This document shows positions 16,119 through 24,695 of a stretch of DNA of 42,779 nt, in pieces. Both the position numbers and the translations under genes were made by a program. The DNA is from an uncultured Bacteroidales bacterium (GTDB taxonomy: Bacteria > Bacteroidota > Bacteroidia > Bacteroidales > WCHB1-69), in NCBI GenBank assembly GCA_905233625.1, contig CAJOFJ010000016.1, forward strand, positions 1-42,779, written 5' to 3'. The notes under the pieces were generated by a model. The model was not told the DNA's origin. It did not search any database and worked only from the letters and a program-made list of their open reading frames with translations. Numbering within the stretch: the first letter of the stretch is position 1; each line of letters opens with the position of its first letter.

Positions 16119-17510
16119 ATGAAAGAAGAAGAAAAGACAGATATGCCGAACATAGTGGTCGGACTTGACATAGGAACCACCAAAATCGCGACTATCATCG
16201 GTTACAAAAGCGATGACAAAATCGACATTATCGGTCATGGCAAAGGGGAGTCGACAGGTGTGCAGCATGGTTTGATCTATAACATCAACAAAACGGTTGA
16301 TGGCATTAATGTTTCCAAAGAACTGGCAGAAAACCGTACGGATGGTATTACGGTGAACAAGGTATATGTGGGTGTTGCTGGCCGACATATCAAAAGCATC
16401 GAGTATAAGCATGTCCTGACACGTATCAATGGCAAGAATTTTGTCATCAAGCAGGAAGAAATAGACAGGATGCTGGACGACCTGTACAATATTTCCGTGC
16501 CCTCGGGAGAACGCATCATCACGGTTATTCCGCAGCATTATGTGGTGGATAAAGAAATTGACACCACCGAACCTGTGGGTATGTTGGGAGAATTGATAGA
16601 GGGGTATTTCCAGCTGATTACTGGCAACGAAAGCGAAATTAAGAAAATTTTGCTCTGTGTTGAAAATGCCGGTTTATCGGCGGAAGACATTATTCTGGAA
16701 CCTATCGCATCAGGACTTTCCTGCTTGAGCGAAGAAGAAAAAAATCAAGGTGTGGCCCTGGTGGATATCGGTGGAGGTACCACAGATTTGGCCATCTATT
16801 GCAATGGCAGTCCCGTGTTTACCAAGGTAATTCCGATTGGCGGCACCATTATTACAAGAGATATTGCCACCGTGTGCCAAATTACGGAAGAATTGGCTGA
16901 AAGACTGAAAGTTACTTGTGGAACTTGCATTGTGGAGAAAAGTAATGCCGACCATTACATCACCCTTCCCCAGTTCCATGCCGTGCAACCCCGCCAAATC
17001 AATGAAACATTCCTGGCGAAAATCATCAATATGCGTGTGCAAAATGATATTTTGGACCAGGTGAAACGCGAAATCGAGAATTCGGGCTATGCCGACAAAC
17101 TGAGAGCCGGTGTGGTTTTGACAGGTGGTGGCTCTACCCTCAAACACATTAAGGAGTTGTGCCAGTATACACTGCAGAAACCTGTACGTATAGGTATTCC
17201 CGAGTATGGTTTTGTGCGTAATATCCCTACCGATTTGAAACACCCGATGTTTTCCACTGCACTGGGATTGTTAAAATTTGGTATCAATAAGGCTGAAAAA
17301 ACAGCGGAAATTCCGGCCAAAGAGGATGAGCCGAAGGAAATGCCAGAGGTTCCTGTCAGAAAAGACAGTAAAACCAAAGATACCCCAACAGAGAAAAAGA
17401 AAAACAATAAGAAAAAGAAAGATAATGATACCACTGGTTTTGGAATGGCTGACTATATTATGAGAAAAATCCAGGAGTTTTTTGAAGGACTGCTGGACAA
17501 GACTTCCTAA
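16119..17510 (+). CDS. ftsA: Cell division protein FtsA
   Basis: The 463-residue actin-like ATPase tethers FtsZ to the membrane. Seen: phosphate-1 motif (GLDIGTTKIATIIG), the 1C domain (about 90-170, with VYVGVAGRHI), phosphate-2 (VALVDIGGGTTDLAIY) and the adenosine motif (GVVLTGGGSTLKHI). After residue 385 comes a low-complexity lysine/glutamate linker (EKKKNNKKKKDND) and a final amphipathic helix (YIMRKIQEFFEGLLDK) that should bind the inner membrane. The linker is longer than in E. coli FtsA (420 residues) and is typical of Bacteroidota. It lies between ftsQ and ftsZ. Confidence 0.96.
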   Translation: MKEEEKTDMPNIVVGLDIGTTKIATIIGYKSDDKIDIIGHGKGESTGVQHGLIYNINKTVDGINVSKELAENRTDGITVNKVYVGVAGRHIKSIEYKHVLTRINGKNFVIKQEEIDRMLDDLYNISVPSGERIITVIPQHYVVDKEIDTTEPVGMLGELIEGYFQLITGNESEIKKILLCVENAGLSAEDIILEPIASGLSCLSEEEKNQGVALVDIGGGTTDLAIYCNGSPVFTKVIPIGGTIITRDIATVCQITEELAERLKVTCGTCIVEKSNADHYITLPQFHAVQPRQINETFLAKIINMRVQNDILDQVKREIENSGYADKLRAGVVLTGGGSTLKHIKELCQYTLQKPVRIGIPEYGFVRNIPTDLKHPMFSTALGLLKFGINKAEKTAEIPAKEDEPKEMPEVPVRKDSKTKDTPTEKKKNNKKKKDNDTTGFGMADYIMRKIQEFFEGLLDKTS

Positions 17511-17559
17511 ACCATGCGAAACGATATCCATTATTCAGCAAATAATAAAAAGTAAAAAT

Positions 17560-18993
17560 ATGAGAGACAGAATTGATTTTACTCCTGATTATGGCACCAA
17601 ACAGAACACCTCCATCATCAAGGTAATTGGTGTCGGTGGCGGCGGAAGCAACGCTGTGAAGCACATGTACAGTGAGGGAATTGTAGGTGTGGACTTTATG
17701 ATTTGCAACACGGATGCACAGGCATTGATGAAAAACGTGGTTCCCTCCAAGCTGGTGTTGGGTGATACCGGTTTGGGTGCCGGCGCAAAACCCGAAGTGG
17801 GCCGCGAATTGGCAGAACAGAGTGTTGAAAAAATCAAGGAGTTCATCGGAGAGGAAACCCAGATGCTCTTCATCACCGCCGGCATGGGCAAAGGTACAGG
17901 TACCGGTGCCGCTCCAGTAGTGGCAAGAGTCGCTAACGAAATGGGTATTCTCACCATCGGTGTGGTGACTTTCCCGTTCCGTTTCGAAGGTAAAGTGCGT
18001 GAAAAATATGCGCAGGAAGGTATTGCTGAAATGGAGAAATATGTTGATTCTCTGATAGTGGTAAAGAATCAGCTTATCATGAAATATTACAATGACGAAG
18101 ACGTTGATGCAGGTTTCGCCTACGCGGACGATGTGCTGAAAAACGCCGTCAAGTGTATCGCCGAGCTGATTACTGTCAATGCTGATCAGAACATCGACTT
18201 CAACGATATCAAGACCATCATGAAAAATAGCGGTCATGCCATGTTGGGCTTGGCTGAGGCAGGTGGCGACAACCGTATCGAGAAAGTGGTGGAAGACGCT
18301 TTGGCATGCCCATTGTTGAGCGAAGACGTTATCACCAGAGCACAGAACTTCCTCTTCTTCATTAGCTATGGTCCTGAAAAAGTATTGAAAATCTCTGAGT
18401 TGGAAGCTCTTACCGAGAAGTTCAATAAACTTAAAACCAGTGATTCGGATGTTATTTGGGGTCGCGCCAAAGATCCGAATCTGGGAGATAAAATCCGCTT
18501 GTCGGTCATCATTACCAATTATGAGCACGAGAATCAGATTGTGGAGAAAGAGCAGAAGATAGACCTTGGAAAAGATCCGAACTGGCCTTTCGGTGATAAT
18601 GATATTGATACGATCTTTGGTGATAGACAAACTGATAATCAAGCGAATGCACAGGATGATTTCTTTATGGTGAGTGATCAGAAAGAATCTTCTTTCACAG
18701 CTGAGGCTCAGCATCCTGTGATGCAGCAGACCCCTGCCGTACAGGAGCATGTTTTGGAACCAGTGTTGACCCCCGAACCTGTTTTTAGTGGTGAAACACG
18801 GATGCAACAATATGGTCCGCAACGTATCGGGAACGCTGATTCACAGTACGAAAACAACGACTTCTTCAACGACTTGGTCAATACTCCTGCAATATTGAGA
18901 AATAAGCGTCAGGAGGATTTTGAAGTGCAGAACAGCCGCGCTTTTGAATTGGATAATGACCTGTCAGATTTCTTCAAGGATATTCCCGACTAA
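17560..18993 (+). CDS. ftsZ: Cell division GTPase FtsZ
   Basis: The 477-residue tubulin homologue polymerises into the division ring. Seen: VGGGGSNAVKHM, NTDAQAL, and the tubulin signature at residues 108-116 as GMGKGTGTG, where the more usual residue at K111 is glycine. The T7/synergy region (NVDQ-like) is NADQNIDFNDIKTI. The GTPase body ends near 330, followed by a long variable linker and the C-terminal peptide TPAILRNKR, which should bind FtsA. Another 30 acidic residues follow that peptide. The start at 17560 is chosen over an in-frame ATG at 17482 because the latter overlaps ftsA and adds residues without family support. Confidence 0.97.
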   Translation: MRDRIDFTPDYGTKQNTSIIKVIGVGGGGSNAVKHMYSEGIVGVDFMICNTDAQALMKNVVPSKLVLGDTGLGAGAKPEVGRELAEQSVEKIKEFIGEETQMLFITAGMGKGTGTGAAPVVARVANEMGILTIGVVTFPFRFEGKVREKYAQEGIAEMEKYVDSLIVVKNQLIMKYYNDEDVDAGFAYADDVLKNAVKCIAELITVNADQNIDFNDIKTIMKNSGHAMLGLAEAGGDNRIEKVVEDALACPLLSEDVITRAQNFLFFISYGPEKVLKISELEALTEKFNKLKTSDSDVIWGRAKDPNLGDKIRLSVIITNYEHENQIVEKEQKIDLGKDPNWPFGDNDIDTIFGDRQTDNQANAQDDFFMVSDQKESSFTAEAQHPVMQQTPAVQEHVLEPVLTPEPVFSGETRMQQYGPQRIGNADSQYENNDFFNDLVNTPAILRNKRQEDFEVQNSRAFELDNDLSDFFKDIPD

Positions 18994-19022
18994 ACACTTT
19001 TCCATTTTATAGATTTGGTTAT

Positions 19023-19058
19023 CCCCCGCTGTTTTTTTACGACAGTGGGGGTTTGTTT
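19023..19058 (+). terminator. Intrinsic terminator after ftsZ
   Basis: CCCCCGCTGT (19023-19032) pairs with ACAGTGGGGG (19042-19051) with one G-T wobble, followed by a T-rich tail. It closes the ftsQAZ transcript. Confidence 0.88.
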
Positions 19059-19254
19059 TTCCGAATTCCACAGGTTTCCATTTTGTTTCCGGTTTCAGCA
19101 ATGAGCACTATTTGTTAAAAAAATGGTGAATCATGGTTTATTCTTTTAAATAATTGAATAAAAAACATGATTTCATTGAAAAATTAGATTTTTTCTAACA
19201 AATCCTGTTAAATATTCAGAAAAATCTTAACTGATAACACTTTTTTATGTTTTT

Positions 19255-19286
19255 TTTGTTTTGAAGAAGATAAATTTATATATTTG
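19255..19286 (+). promoter_or_regulatory. Promoter of the LytTR gene
   Basis: TTTG (19255-19258), a 20-base spacer and TATATTTG (19279-19286): one of the best promoter matches in the window. Its position argues against translation from the ATG at 19284 and for the ATG at 19323. Confidence 0.78.
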
Positions 19287-19322
19287 CCGATAAAATATTT
19301 GCAAAATTTTTACGCGGAAGAC

Positions 19323-20069
19323 ATGAATATACTTACATGTACTATTTTTGTATACAATAAAGAGGTAGAAAGCCTAATAACCGATCAATTAAAGAAGACT
19401 TCGAGTATAGAACTGCGGTATGTTTTAAGAAATAATATGGAACTGGTAGAGAAAATTCATCAGAAACCGACTGATATTTTGTTTATCAGTGATAAATACT
19501 GTGGAATGCTGCAGAATATCAATCAGCCGCCGTTTGTGATTGTCATTGAGGAATTGGGATTAACATCGGAGCAGAATAAGCGGAATCTTTATTTTGATGT
19601 GCTCAGTCTGCCTCTTCAGGAACAGAATCTCTGCGATGTGTTCGGAAAAGTATTTAAAATCGCCAATGCGTATCGTTTTTCAATCCCGACAAATCCATCG
19701 GTAGCGGAAGACCAGATCAAATATAAGACCGATGAGCCTCGTGTAAGCGATGAGCAGATGTTTATCAAAAACGGGAAGGTTTCTTATAAAATTGTTTTTG
19801 ATGAGGTATTGTTTATCAAAAATGTGGGTAACACATTGCAAATATGCATGGAAAGCGGAAAATCTTTCTTTTATCGTTCTACCTTACGGAAATTTTTCAA
19901 TCTGTTACCCGCCAACCGTTTTGCCAGGGTCAACAAGTCGGTGGTGGTCAATTATACCAAAATCAGCCGGTTCCAGAACCAGCAAATATGGATAAATAAC
20001 GAGCTGTTCAGCGTGTCGAGGATTTACATTGTGCGTTTGCGGGAACTGTTGCGACTGAAAAGGTCGTGA
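19323..20069 (+). CDS. LytTR-domain DNA-binding regulator with pseudo-receiver N-terminus
   Basis: The 248-residue protein ends in a LytTR DNA-binding domain (about 146-245: FIKNGKVSYKIVFDEVLFIK, FYRSTLRKFFNLLP, FARVNKSVVVNYTKI). The N-terminal 115 residues have the size and strand/helix rhythm of a response-regulator receiver. However, the strand that should end in the phospho-acceptor aspartate reads DILFIS (D51-S56), so S56 stands where Asp is expected, and the N-terminal acidic pair is also missing. It probably does not depend on phosphorylation; that is an inference. No histidine kinase is adjacent. The start at 19323 follows from the promoter at 19255-19286. The stop codon lies inside the first unit of a heptamer array. 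Confidence 0.82.
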   Translation: MNILTCTIFVYNKEVESLITDQLKKTSSIELRYVLRNNMELVEKIHQKPTDILFISDKYCGMLQNINQPPFVIVIEELGLTSEQNKRNLYFDVLSLPLQEQNLCDVFGKVFKIANAYRFSIPTNPSVAEDQIKYKTDEPRVSDEQMFIKNGKVSYKIVFDEVLFIKNVGNTLQICMESGKSFFYRSTLRKFFNLLPANRFARVNKSVVVNYTKISRFQNQQIWINNELFSVSRIYIVRLRELLRLKRS

Positions 20070-20131
20070 GCCATTGAGCTATGGGCAATGGGCAATGAGC
20101 TGTGAGCGATGAGTGATGGGCTATGAGACGT
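20068..20131 (+). repeat. Period-7 tandem array, GAGCGAT family, copy 1
   Basis: Units GAGCCAT, then after one extra base GAGCTAT, GGGCAAT, GGGCAAT, GAGCTGT, GAGCGAT, GAGTGAT, GGGCTAT, GAGACGT run in exact heptamer phase. The first unit overlaps the stop codon of the LytTR gene. No opposite arm is present. The array fills the convergent gap up to the kdd terminator. A second copy lies at 42280-42349. Confidence 0.8.
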
Positions 20132-20144
20132 AGGGGTGGAGGAT

Positions 20145-20173
20145 AAAAAAAGGGGTTGCCTTTTGACAACCCC
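20145..20173 (-). terminator. Intrinsic terminator of kdd
   Basis: On the minus strand GGGGTTGTC (20165-20173), an AAAA loop and GGCAACCCC (20152-20160) are followed by seven Ts. It lies 27 bases beyond the kdd stop. Confidence 0.9.
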
Positions 20174-20199
20174 TGTATTTTCTTTGGAAAAAAATCCGA

Positions 20200-21273
20200 T
20201 TAAGCGTAGAGTTCTTCGAAAATCTTTCTGAGTTCAGGACTTTCACGCAGTTCCTGCAATGTGAATTCGGCATGGCCTTTGGTGTAGCCGTTACCCATAA
20301 TCATGTTCACATCGCTGCCGATACCTTCGGCACCCAAACTGGCCTTTGTGAAGCTGGTAGCCATGGAGAAGAAATAAACAATACCGTCGTCTTTGGTGCA
20401 GAGCACGGCAGTCATTTCCTGATCCGGAACATTGACGCAGTTGATGGTCACATCGGCCATCTTGCCATCGGTCAATTTCTCCACGAGTTCATAAACCTGA
20501 ACGGGAGTCATGCCAGCAGCGCTTTCCACAACGTCGCAGAAGCCGAGGTCTTTGATACGCTGAGTTGACTTGGGACTATTGGCGATACCGATAACCTTAC
20601 CGGTGACACCAACGCGTTTTTTAGCCTCGTAGCAGCACAGCATACCACTCTTACCACCGGCACCGAGAATCAGAACAGTCTGGCCATATTGGCACAGCTT
20701 GGCAGTCTGGGCGGGAGCACCAGCAACGTCCAATGCGCTCAAAGCCAGTTTTTCGGGCATGTCGGTCGGGATCTTAGCGTAAATACCGCTCTCAAAGAGG
20801 ATAGCCTTACCCTTGATGTCAACTTGGTCAACATCGGGACGGATTTCCAAAATCTCGTCGATGCGCAACGGAGTCAGTGAAAGGCTTACGAGGGTAGCGA
20901 TACGGTCACCTTCTTTGAGGTCAATTTTACCTTTCAGTGCGTCACCGATTTTCTCTACTTTGCCGAGGAGCATACCGCCAGAACCAGTACGACGGTTACG
21001 ATGCTTGCCTTGCAATTCAACATTGAGGAACATTTCCTTTTTCACCTCTTCCATGATTTTTTCTTCGCTTGCGCCAGGACCAGCTTGTTCCTTGGCATAA
21101 TTGTGGATGTCGGTGAATGAAGCGGAGTCGATGTTCAGGGTCTGCACATCAATCAAGATCTCATTGTCGTAGATCTCGTCCATGTTGTTGTCAATCTTGT
21201 TGGCGGGTTGGGGGAGAACACCCTTGGGTTCAATCACACGGTGCGTGCCGTATTTGTTTCCTTTTTTCTGCAT
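20200..21273 (-). CDS. kdd: L-erythro-3,5-diaminohexanoate dehydrogenase
   Basis: The 357-residue enzyme oxidatively deaminates 3,5-diaminohexanoate to 5-amino-3-oxohexanoate with NAD(P)+, a central step of anaerobic lysine fermentation. The N-terminus (THRVIEPKGVLPQPANKID) is characteristic of this family, and a Rossmann motif is visible in VLILGAGGKSGMLC. The usual partners (lysine 2,3-aminomutase kamA, kamDE, kce, CoA-transferase genes) are not in the window, so the gene is isolated. It could serve a pathway encoded elsewhere or have been separated from its cluster. It is preceded by a -7 element and followed by a strong terminator, so it is monocistronic. Confidence 0.88.
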   Translation of the reverse strand: MQKKGNKYGTHRVIEPKGVLPQPANKIDNNMDEIYDNEILIDVQTLNIDSASFTDIHNYAKEQAGPGASEEKIMEEVKKEMFLNVELQGKHRNRRTGSGGMLLGKVEKIGDALKGKIDLKEGDRIATLVSLSLTPLRIDEILEIRPDVDQVDIKGKAILFESGIYAKIPTDMPEKLALSALDVAGAPAQTAKLCQYGQTVLILGAGGKSGMLCCYEAKKRVGVTGKVIGIANSPKSTQRIKDLGFCDVVESAAGMTPVQVYELVEKLTDGKMADVTINCVNVPDQEMTAVLCTKDDGIVYFFSMATSFTKASLGAEGIGSDVNMIMGNGYTKGHAEFTLQELRESPELRKIFEELYA

Positions 21274-21320
21274 AAAATTTCTTGATATTTTAAAGGTTAA
21301 TAATTTTTATTTTGAGGATG

Positions 21321-21328
21321 CAAAGATA
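21321..21328 (-). promoter_or_regulatory. -7 element of kdd
   Basis: TATCTTTG on the minus strand, 47 bases in front of the kdd ATG. It faces the -7 element at 21340-21347, only 11 bases away. Confidence 0.6.
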
Positions 21329-21339
21329 AAAAAAATTTG

Positions 21340-21347
21340 TATTTTTG
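21340..21347 (+). promoter_or_regulatory. -7 element of the cysteine-rich lipoprotein gene
   Basis: TATTTTTG, 58 bases upstream of the ATG at 21406, in a back-to-back arrangement with the kdd promoter. Confidence 0.6.
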
Positions 21348-21405
21348 CAGCCCAAAAACGAATAACAGTTTAAATAAATTTATTAACCCAAAAAACATCA
21401 AAACA

Positions 21406-21912
21406 ATGAAGAAATTAATGTTATTAATCGCTGCAGCATGCTTTGTTTTCGTATCATGCAACAACAAACCCGCTGAAGAAACTGTTGCAACAGAAGAAAA
21501 CGCTGAAGTTACCGAAGAACAACACTGTTGCTCCGAAATGACCGAAGAGCAGAAAGCTTTCAAGGCTGATTGGGAAAACTGGGAAAACCAGACCGAAGAA
21601 AGAAAAGCCGAATTGGTAGCCAAAGCTAAAGAATGCTTCGACAAGAGAATGGCTGAATTCGAAGCTCACAAAGCTGAATGTGAAGCTAACAAACCCGAAT
21701 GCGAAGCCAAGAAAGCTGAATGCGAAGCTAAGAAAGCTGAAATCGACAAGGTTATGGCTAACTGGGACAAAATGACCATTGAAGAACAGAAAGCTTTCTT
21801 CGATGAAAACGCTCCCTGCTGCAAAGAACACAAATGCTGCCACAAAGGCGAAGGTGAAGGTTGCTGCAAGAAAGAAGGTGAGAAACCCTGCTGCAAAGGC
21901 GAAAAGAAATAA
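21406..21912 (+). CDS. Cysteine-rich lipoprotein with heptad-spaced cysteines
   Basis: The 168-residue product has a lipoprotein signal with lipobox cysteine C18 (VFVSC followed by NN). The mature part carries 15 cysteines: a CC pair at 41-42, C77, three at exact seven-residue spacing (C92, C99, C106) in a helical repeat of type ECEAKKA, and four CC pairs in the last 31 residues (138-139, 144-145, 153-154, 162-163) mixed with H, K and G. A short motif is duplicated (MTEEQKAF at 45-52, MTIEEQKAF at 123-131). This suggests an envelope-anchored coiled coil that binds soft metals or forms disulphides; I recognise no named family. The start at 21406 gives the signal peptide; an in-frame ATG at 21337 overlaps the promoter. 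A strong terminator follows. Confidence 0.8.
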   Translation: MKKLMLLIAAACFVFVSCNNKPAEETVATEENAEVTEEQHCCSEMTEEQKAFKADWENWENQTEERKAELVAKAKECFDKRMAEFEAHKAECEANKPECEAKKAECEAKKAEIDKVMANWDKMTIEEQKAFFDENAPCCKEHKCCHKGEGEGCCKKEGEKPCCKGEKK

Positions 21913-21931
21913 TCAGATATCAATTGATATG

Positions 21932-21965
21932 AAAAAAACGGTGGGAATCCCCCACCGTTTTTTTT
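21932..21965 (+). terminator. Intrinsic terminator after the cysteine-rich lipoprotein
   Basis: ACGGTGGG (21938-21945), a 5-base loop and CCCACCGT (21951-21958) are flanked by A and T tracts. Confidence 0.9.
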
Positions 21966-21990
21966 ATGCGCGTTATTCCAGAAATTTATG

Positions 21991-21998
21991 TAATTTTG
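21991..21998 (+). promoter_or_regulatory. -7 element of the SPOR-domain gene
   Basis: TAATTTTG, 23 bases upstream of the ATG at 22022 and just after the preceding terminator. Confidence 0.6.
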
Positions 21999-22021
21999 CA
22001 GCATCTATATACAGAAGAAAT

Positions 22022-22408
22022 ATGAAACGCCTACTATTCATCATATTGCTCCTCTCACTGAATGCCTTTGTTTTCGGACAAATTCAAGTCCGTTATGACA
22101 AAGAGCCCATTATAGATTCGGTGGATCATGCCTATCAAAATGCATGGAAAACCGTAAAATACTGTGATGGCTATCGTATCCAGCTGGTGGCGGTGTCCAC
22201 TAAAAACGGGGCACAAAAGGTGTACAATGAATTCAAAGGTTCATATCCGGAGGTGGCGGCCTACTTGTCATACACCGAGCCGACTTTCCGTGTGCGGGTG
22301 GGTAATTTCAAAAACCGTATCGATGCATACCGTTTTCTGATGAAAATTCAGGGACAATTCCCTGGAGCGTTCATCACACGGGACAAGGTTTCCTTTAGGG
22401 AGATATAA
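22022..22408 (+). CDS. Exported SPOR-domain protein
   Basis: The 128-residue protein has a signal peptide (1-19, ending AFVFGQ) and then almost only a SPOR domain (about 48-125: YRIQLVAVSTKNGAQKVYNE, YTEPTFRVRVGNFKNRIDAY, FPGAFITRDKV). SPOR domains bind septal peptidoglycan stripped of stem peptides, so a periplasmic role near the division site is likely. It lies between the lipoprotein terminator and the convergent guaB gene. The start at 22022 is fixed by the signal peptide and the promoter at 21991-21998; an open frame extends upstream but crosses the terminator. Confidence 0.87.
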   Translation: MKRLLFIILLLSLNAFVFGQIQVRYDKEPIIDSVDHAYQNAWKTVKYCDGYRIQLVAVSTKNGAQKVYNEFKGSYPEVAAYLSYTEPTFRVRVGNFKNRIDAYRFLMKIQGQFPGAFITRDKVSFREI

Positions 22409-22421
22409 ACAGGGGATAGAT

Positions 22422-22491
22422 AATTCAGAATTCAAAGTTCAAAACTCAGATATAATCTTTTGAATTTTGAATCTTGAATTTTGAAATTAAA
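22422..22491 (+). repeat. Period-7 inverted array, AATTCAA family
   Basis: The left arm has AATTCAG, AATTCAA, AGTTCAA, AACTCAG in phase (22422-22449). The right arm has CTTTTGA, ATTTTGA, ATCTTGA, ATTTTGA (22457-22484), the reverse complement type. It fills the convergent gap between the SPOR gene and guaB and could fold in RNA from either strand, perhaps acting as the terminator that is otherwise missing here. Confidence 0.75.
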
Positions 22492-22496
22492 AGTTT

Positions 22497-23984
<1,488 letters not shown>

Positions 23985-24008
23985 TTAATACTCGAAAAAA
24001 ATTTCGTG

Positions 24009-24016
24009 CAAAGATA
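24009..24016 (-). promoter_or_regulatory. -7 element of guaB
   Basis: TATCTTTG on the minus strand, 36 bases in front of the guaB ATG. A TTTG at 24040-24043 gives a spacing of 23, slightly long. Confidence 0.6.
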
Positions 24017-24052
24017 GTAAAAATTCTCGAATTATACACCAAAGAAATTTAA

Positions 24053-24083
24053 TTGTAGAGATGCAGCTCGCACGGTCTCCACA
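24053..24083. repeat. Degenerate GTAGAGA...TCTCCAC palindrome
   Basis: GTAGAGA (24055-24061) and TCTCCAC (24076-24082) form an imperfect inverted repeat. It resembles decayed copies of the widespread GTAGAGACGC-type palindromic repeats seen in Bacteroidota and cyanobacteria. It lies between the yigZ stop and the guaB promoter. Confidence 0.4.
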
Positions 24084-24098
24084 AAACGGGAAAAATCA

Positions 24099-24695
24099 TT
24101 ACTCCACTGTCACTGTGTTGATTTTTTTCAACGCCGTGACAATTCGGTCAGCCTCGCGCCGTCTGATTTTGAACGTGATTAAATAACGGTCTTCGTATCC
24201 CTGACCTAAAATGCTGACATACGGGTCTTTCAGTAGTTGCATCACGCTGTTCATCACGCTGTAATCGAAACTGACTTTATAAGTTTCATCCACGGTTTTT
24301 TCAATGATAGTGGCGGCGTCCAAAGCGTCTTTAGCAGCGGTTTTGTATGCATTAATCAAGCCGCTCACACCCAACTTGATGCCTCCAAAATAGCGCACCA
24401 CTATGACCAGCGTGTTCGTCAAATCTTTGGAAAGCAATTGTCCATGAATAGGCCTTCCCGCTGTGCCCGATGGCTCGCCATTATCGTTGAGACGGTAAGC
24501 ATCCTTATTGGGACCTAAAATGTAGCTGTAGCAATGGTGACGGGCGTCAAAATACTGCTTCTGGATCTCGGCCAGCTTCTCCTTAACCTCGGCTTCGCTT
24601 TCCACAGGAAAAGCTAAAGCAATGAATTTACTGCCTTTTTCACGGTAAATTCCTTCCGACGGTCCGGCGATAGTTTTATACGTGTCTTCGAACAT
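24099..24695 (-). CDS. yigZ: YigZ/IMPACT-family protein
   Basis: The 198-residue product matches the YigZ/IMPACT family. The N-terminal domain (about 1-125) has the conserved FIALAFPV, DARHHCYSY, DNGEPSGTAGRPI and VVRYFGGIKLGVSGLINAY segments. A smaller C-terminal ferredoxin-like domain (about 135-198) follows. The biochemical role in bacteria is poorly defined. The start at 24695 overlaps the 3' end of ribD by 20 bases; an alternative ATG at 24734 would add 13 residues and a 59-base overlap. It is the last gene of a three-gene minus-strand unit. Confidence 0.9.
   Translation of the reverse strand: MFEDTYKTIAGPSEGIYREKGSKFIALAFPVESEAEVKEKLAEIQKQYFDARHHCYSYILGPNKDAYRLNDNGEPSGTAGRPIHGQLLSKDLTNTLVIVVRYFGGIKLGVSGLINAYKTAAKDALDAATIIEKTVDETYKVSFDYSVMNSVMQLLKDPYVSILGQGYEDRYLITFKIRRREADRIVTALKKINTVTVE

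Larger units (their letters stand above)
18994..19322. other. Intergenic stretch between ftsZ and the LytTR gene
   Basis: This 329-base gap holds the ftsZ terminator (19023-19058) and the LytTR promoter (19255-19286). Between them the DNA is very A/T-rich with no open reading frame, array or palindrome that I can support. Confidence 0.7.

Noticed and set aside
17458-18822. 454-codon open frame antisense to ftsA/ftsZ
   Set aside because: It is the shadow of ftsZ in a complementary frame; its translation has no recognisable domain and ftsZ is certain.
20068-20131. CRISPR-like array
   Set aside because: Units are only 7 bases, degenerate, and without spacers or cas genes.
21779-22021. N-terminal extension of the SPOR protein from an upstream ATG
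   Set aside because: It crosses a strong terminator and the promoter and would bury the signal peptide.
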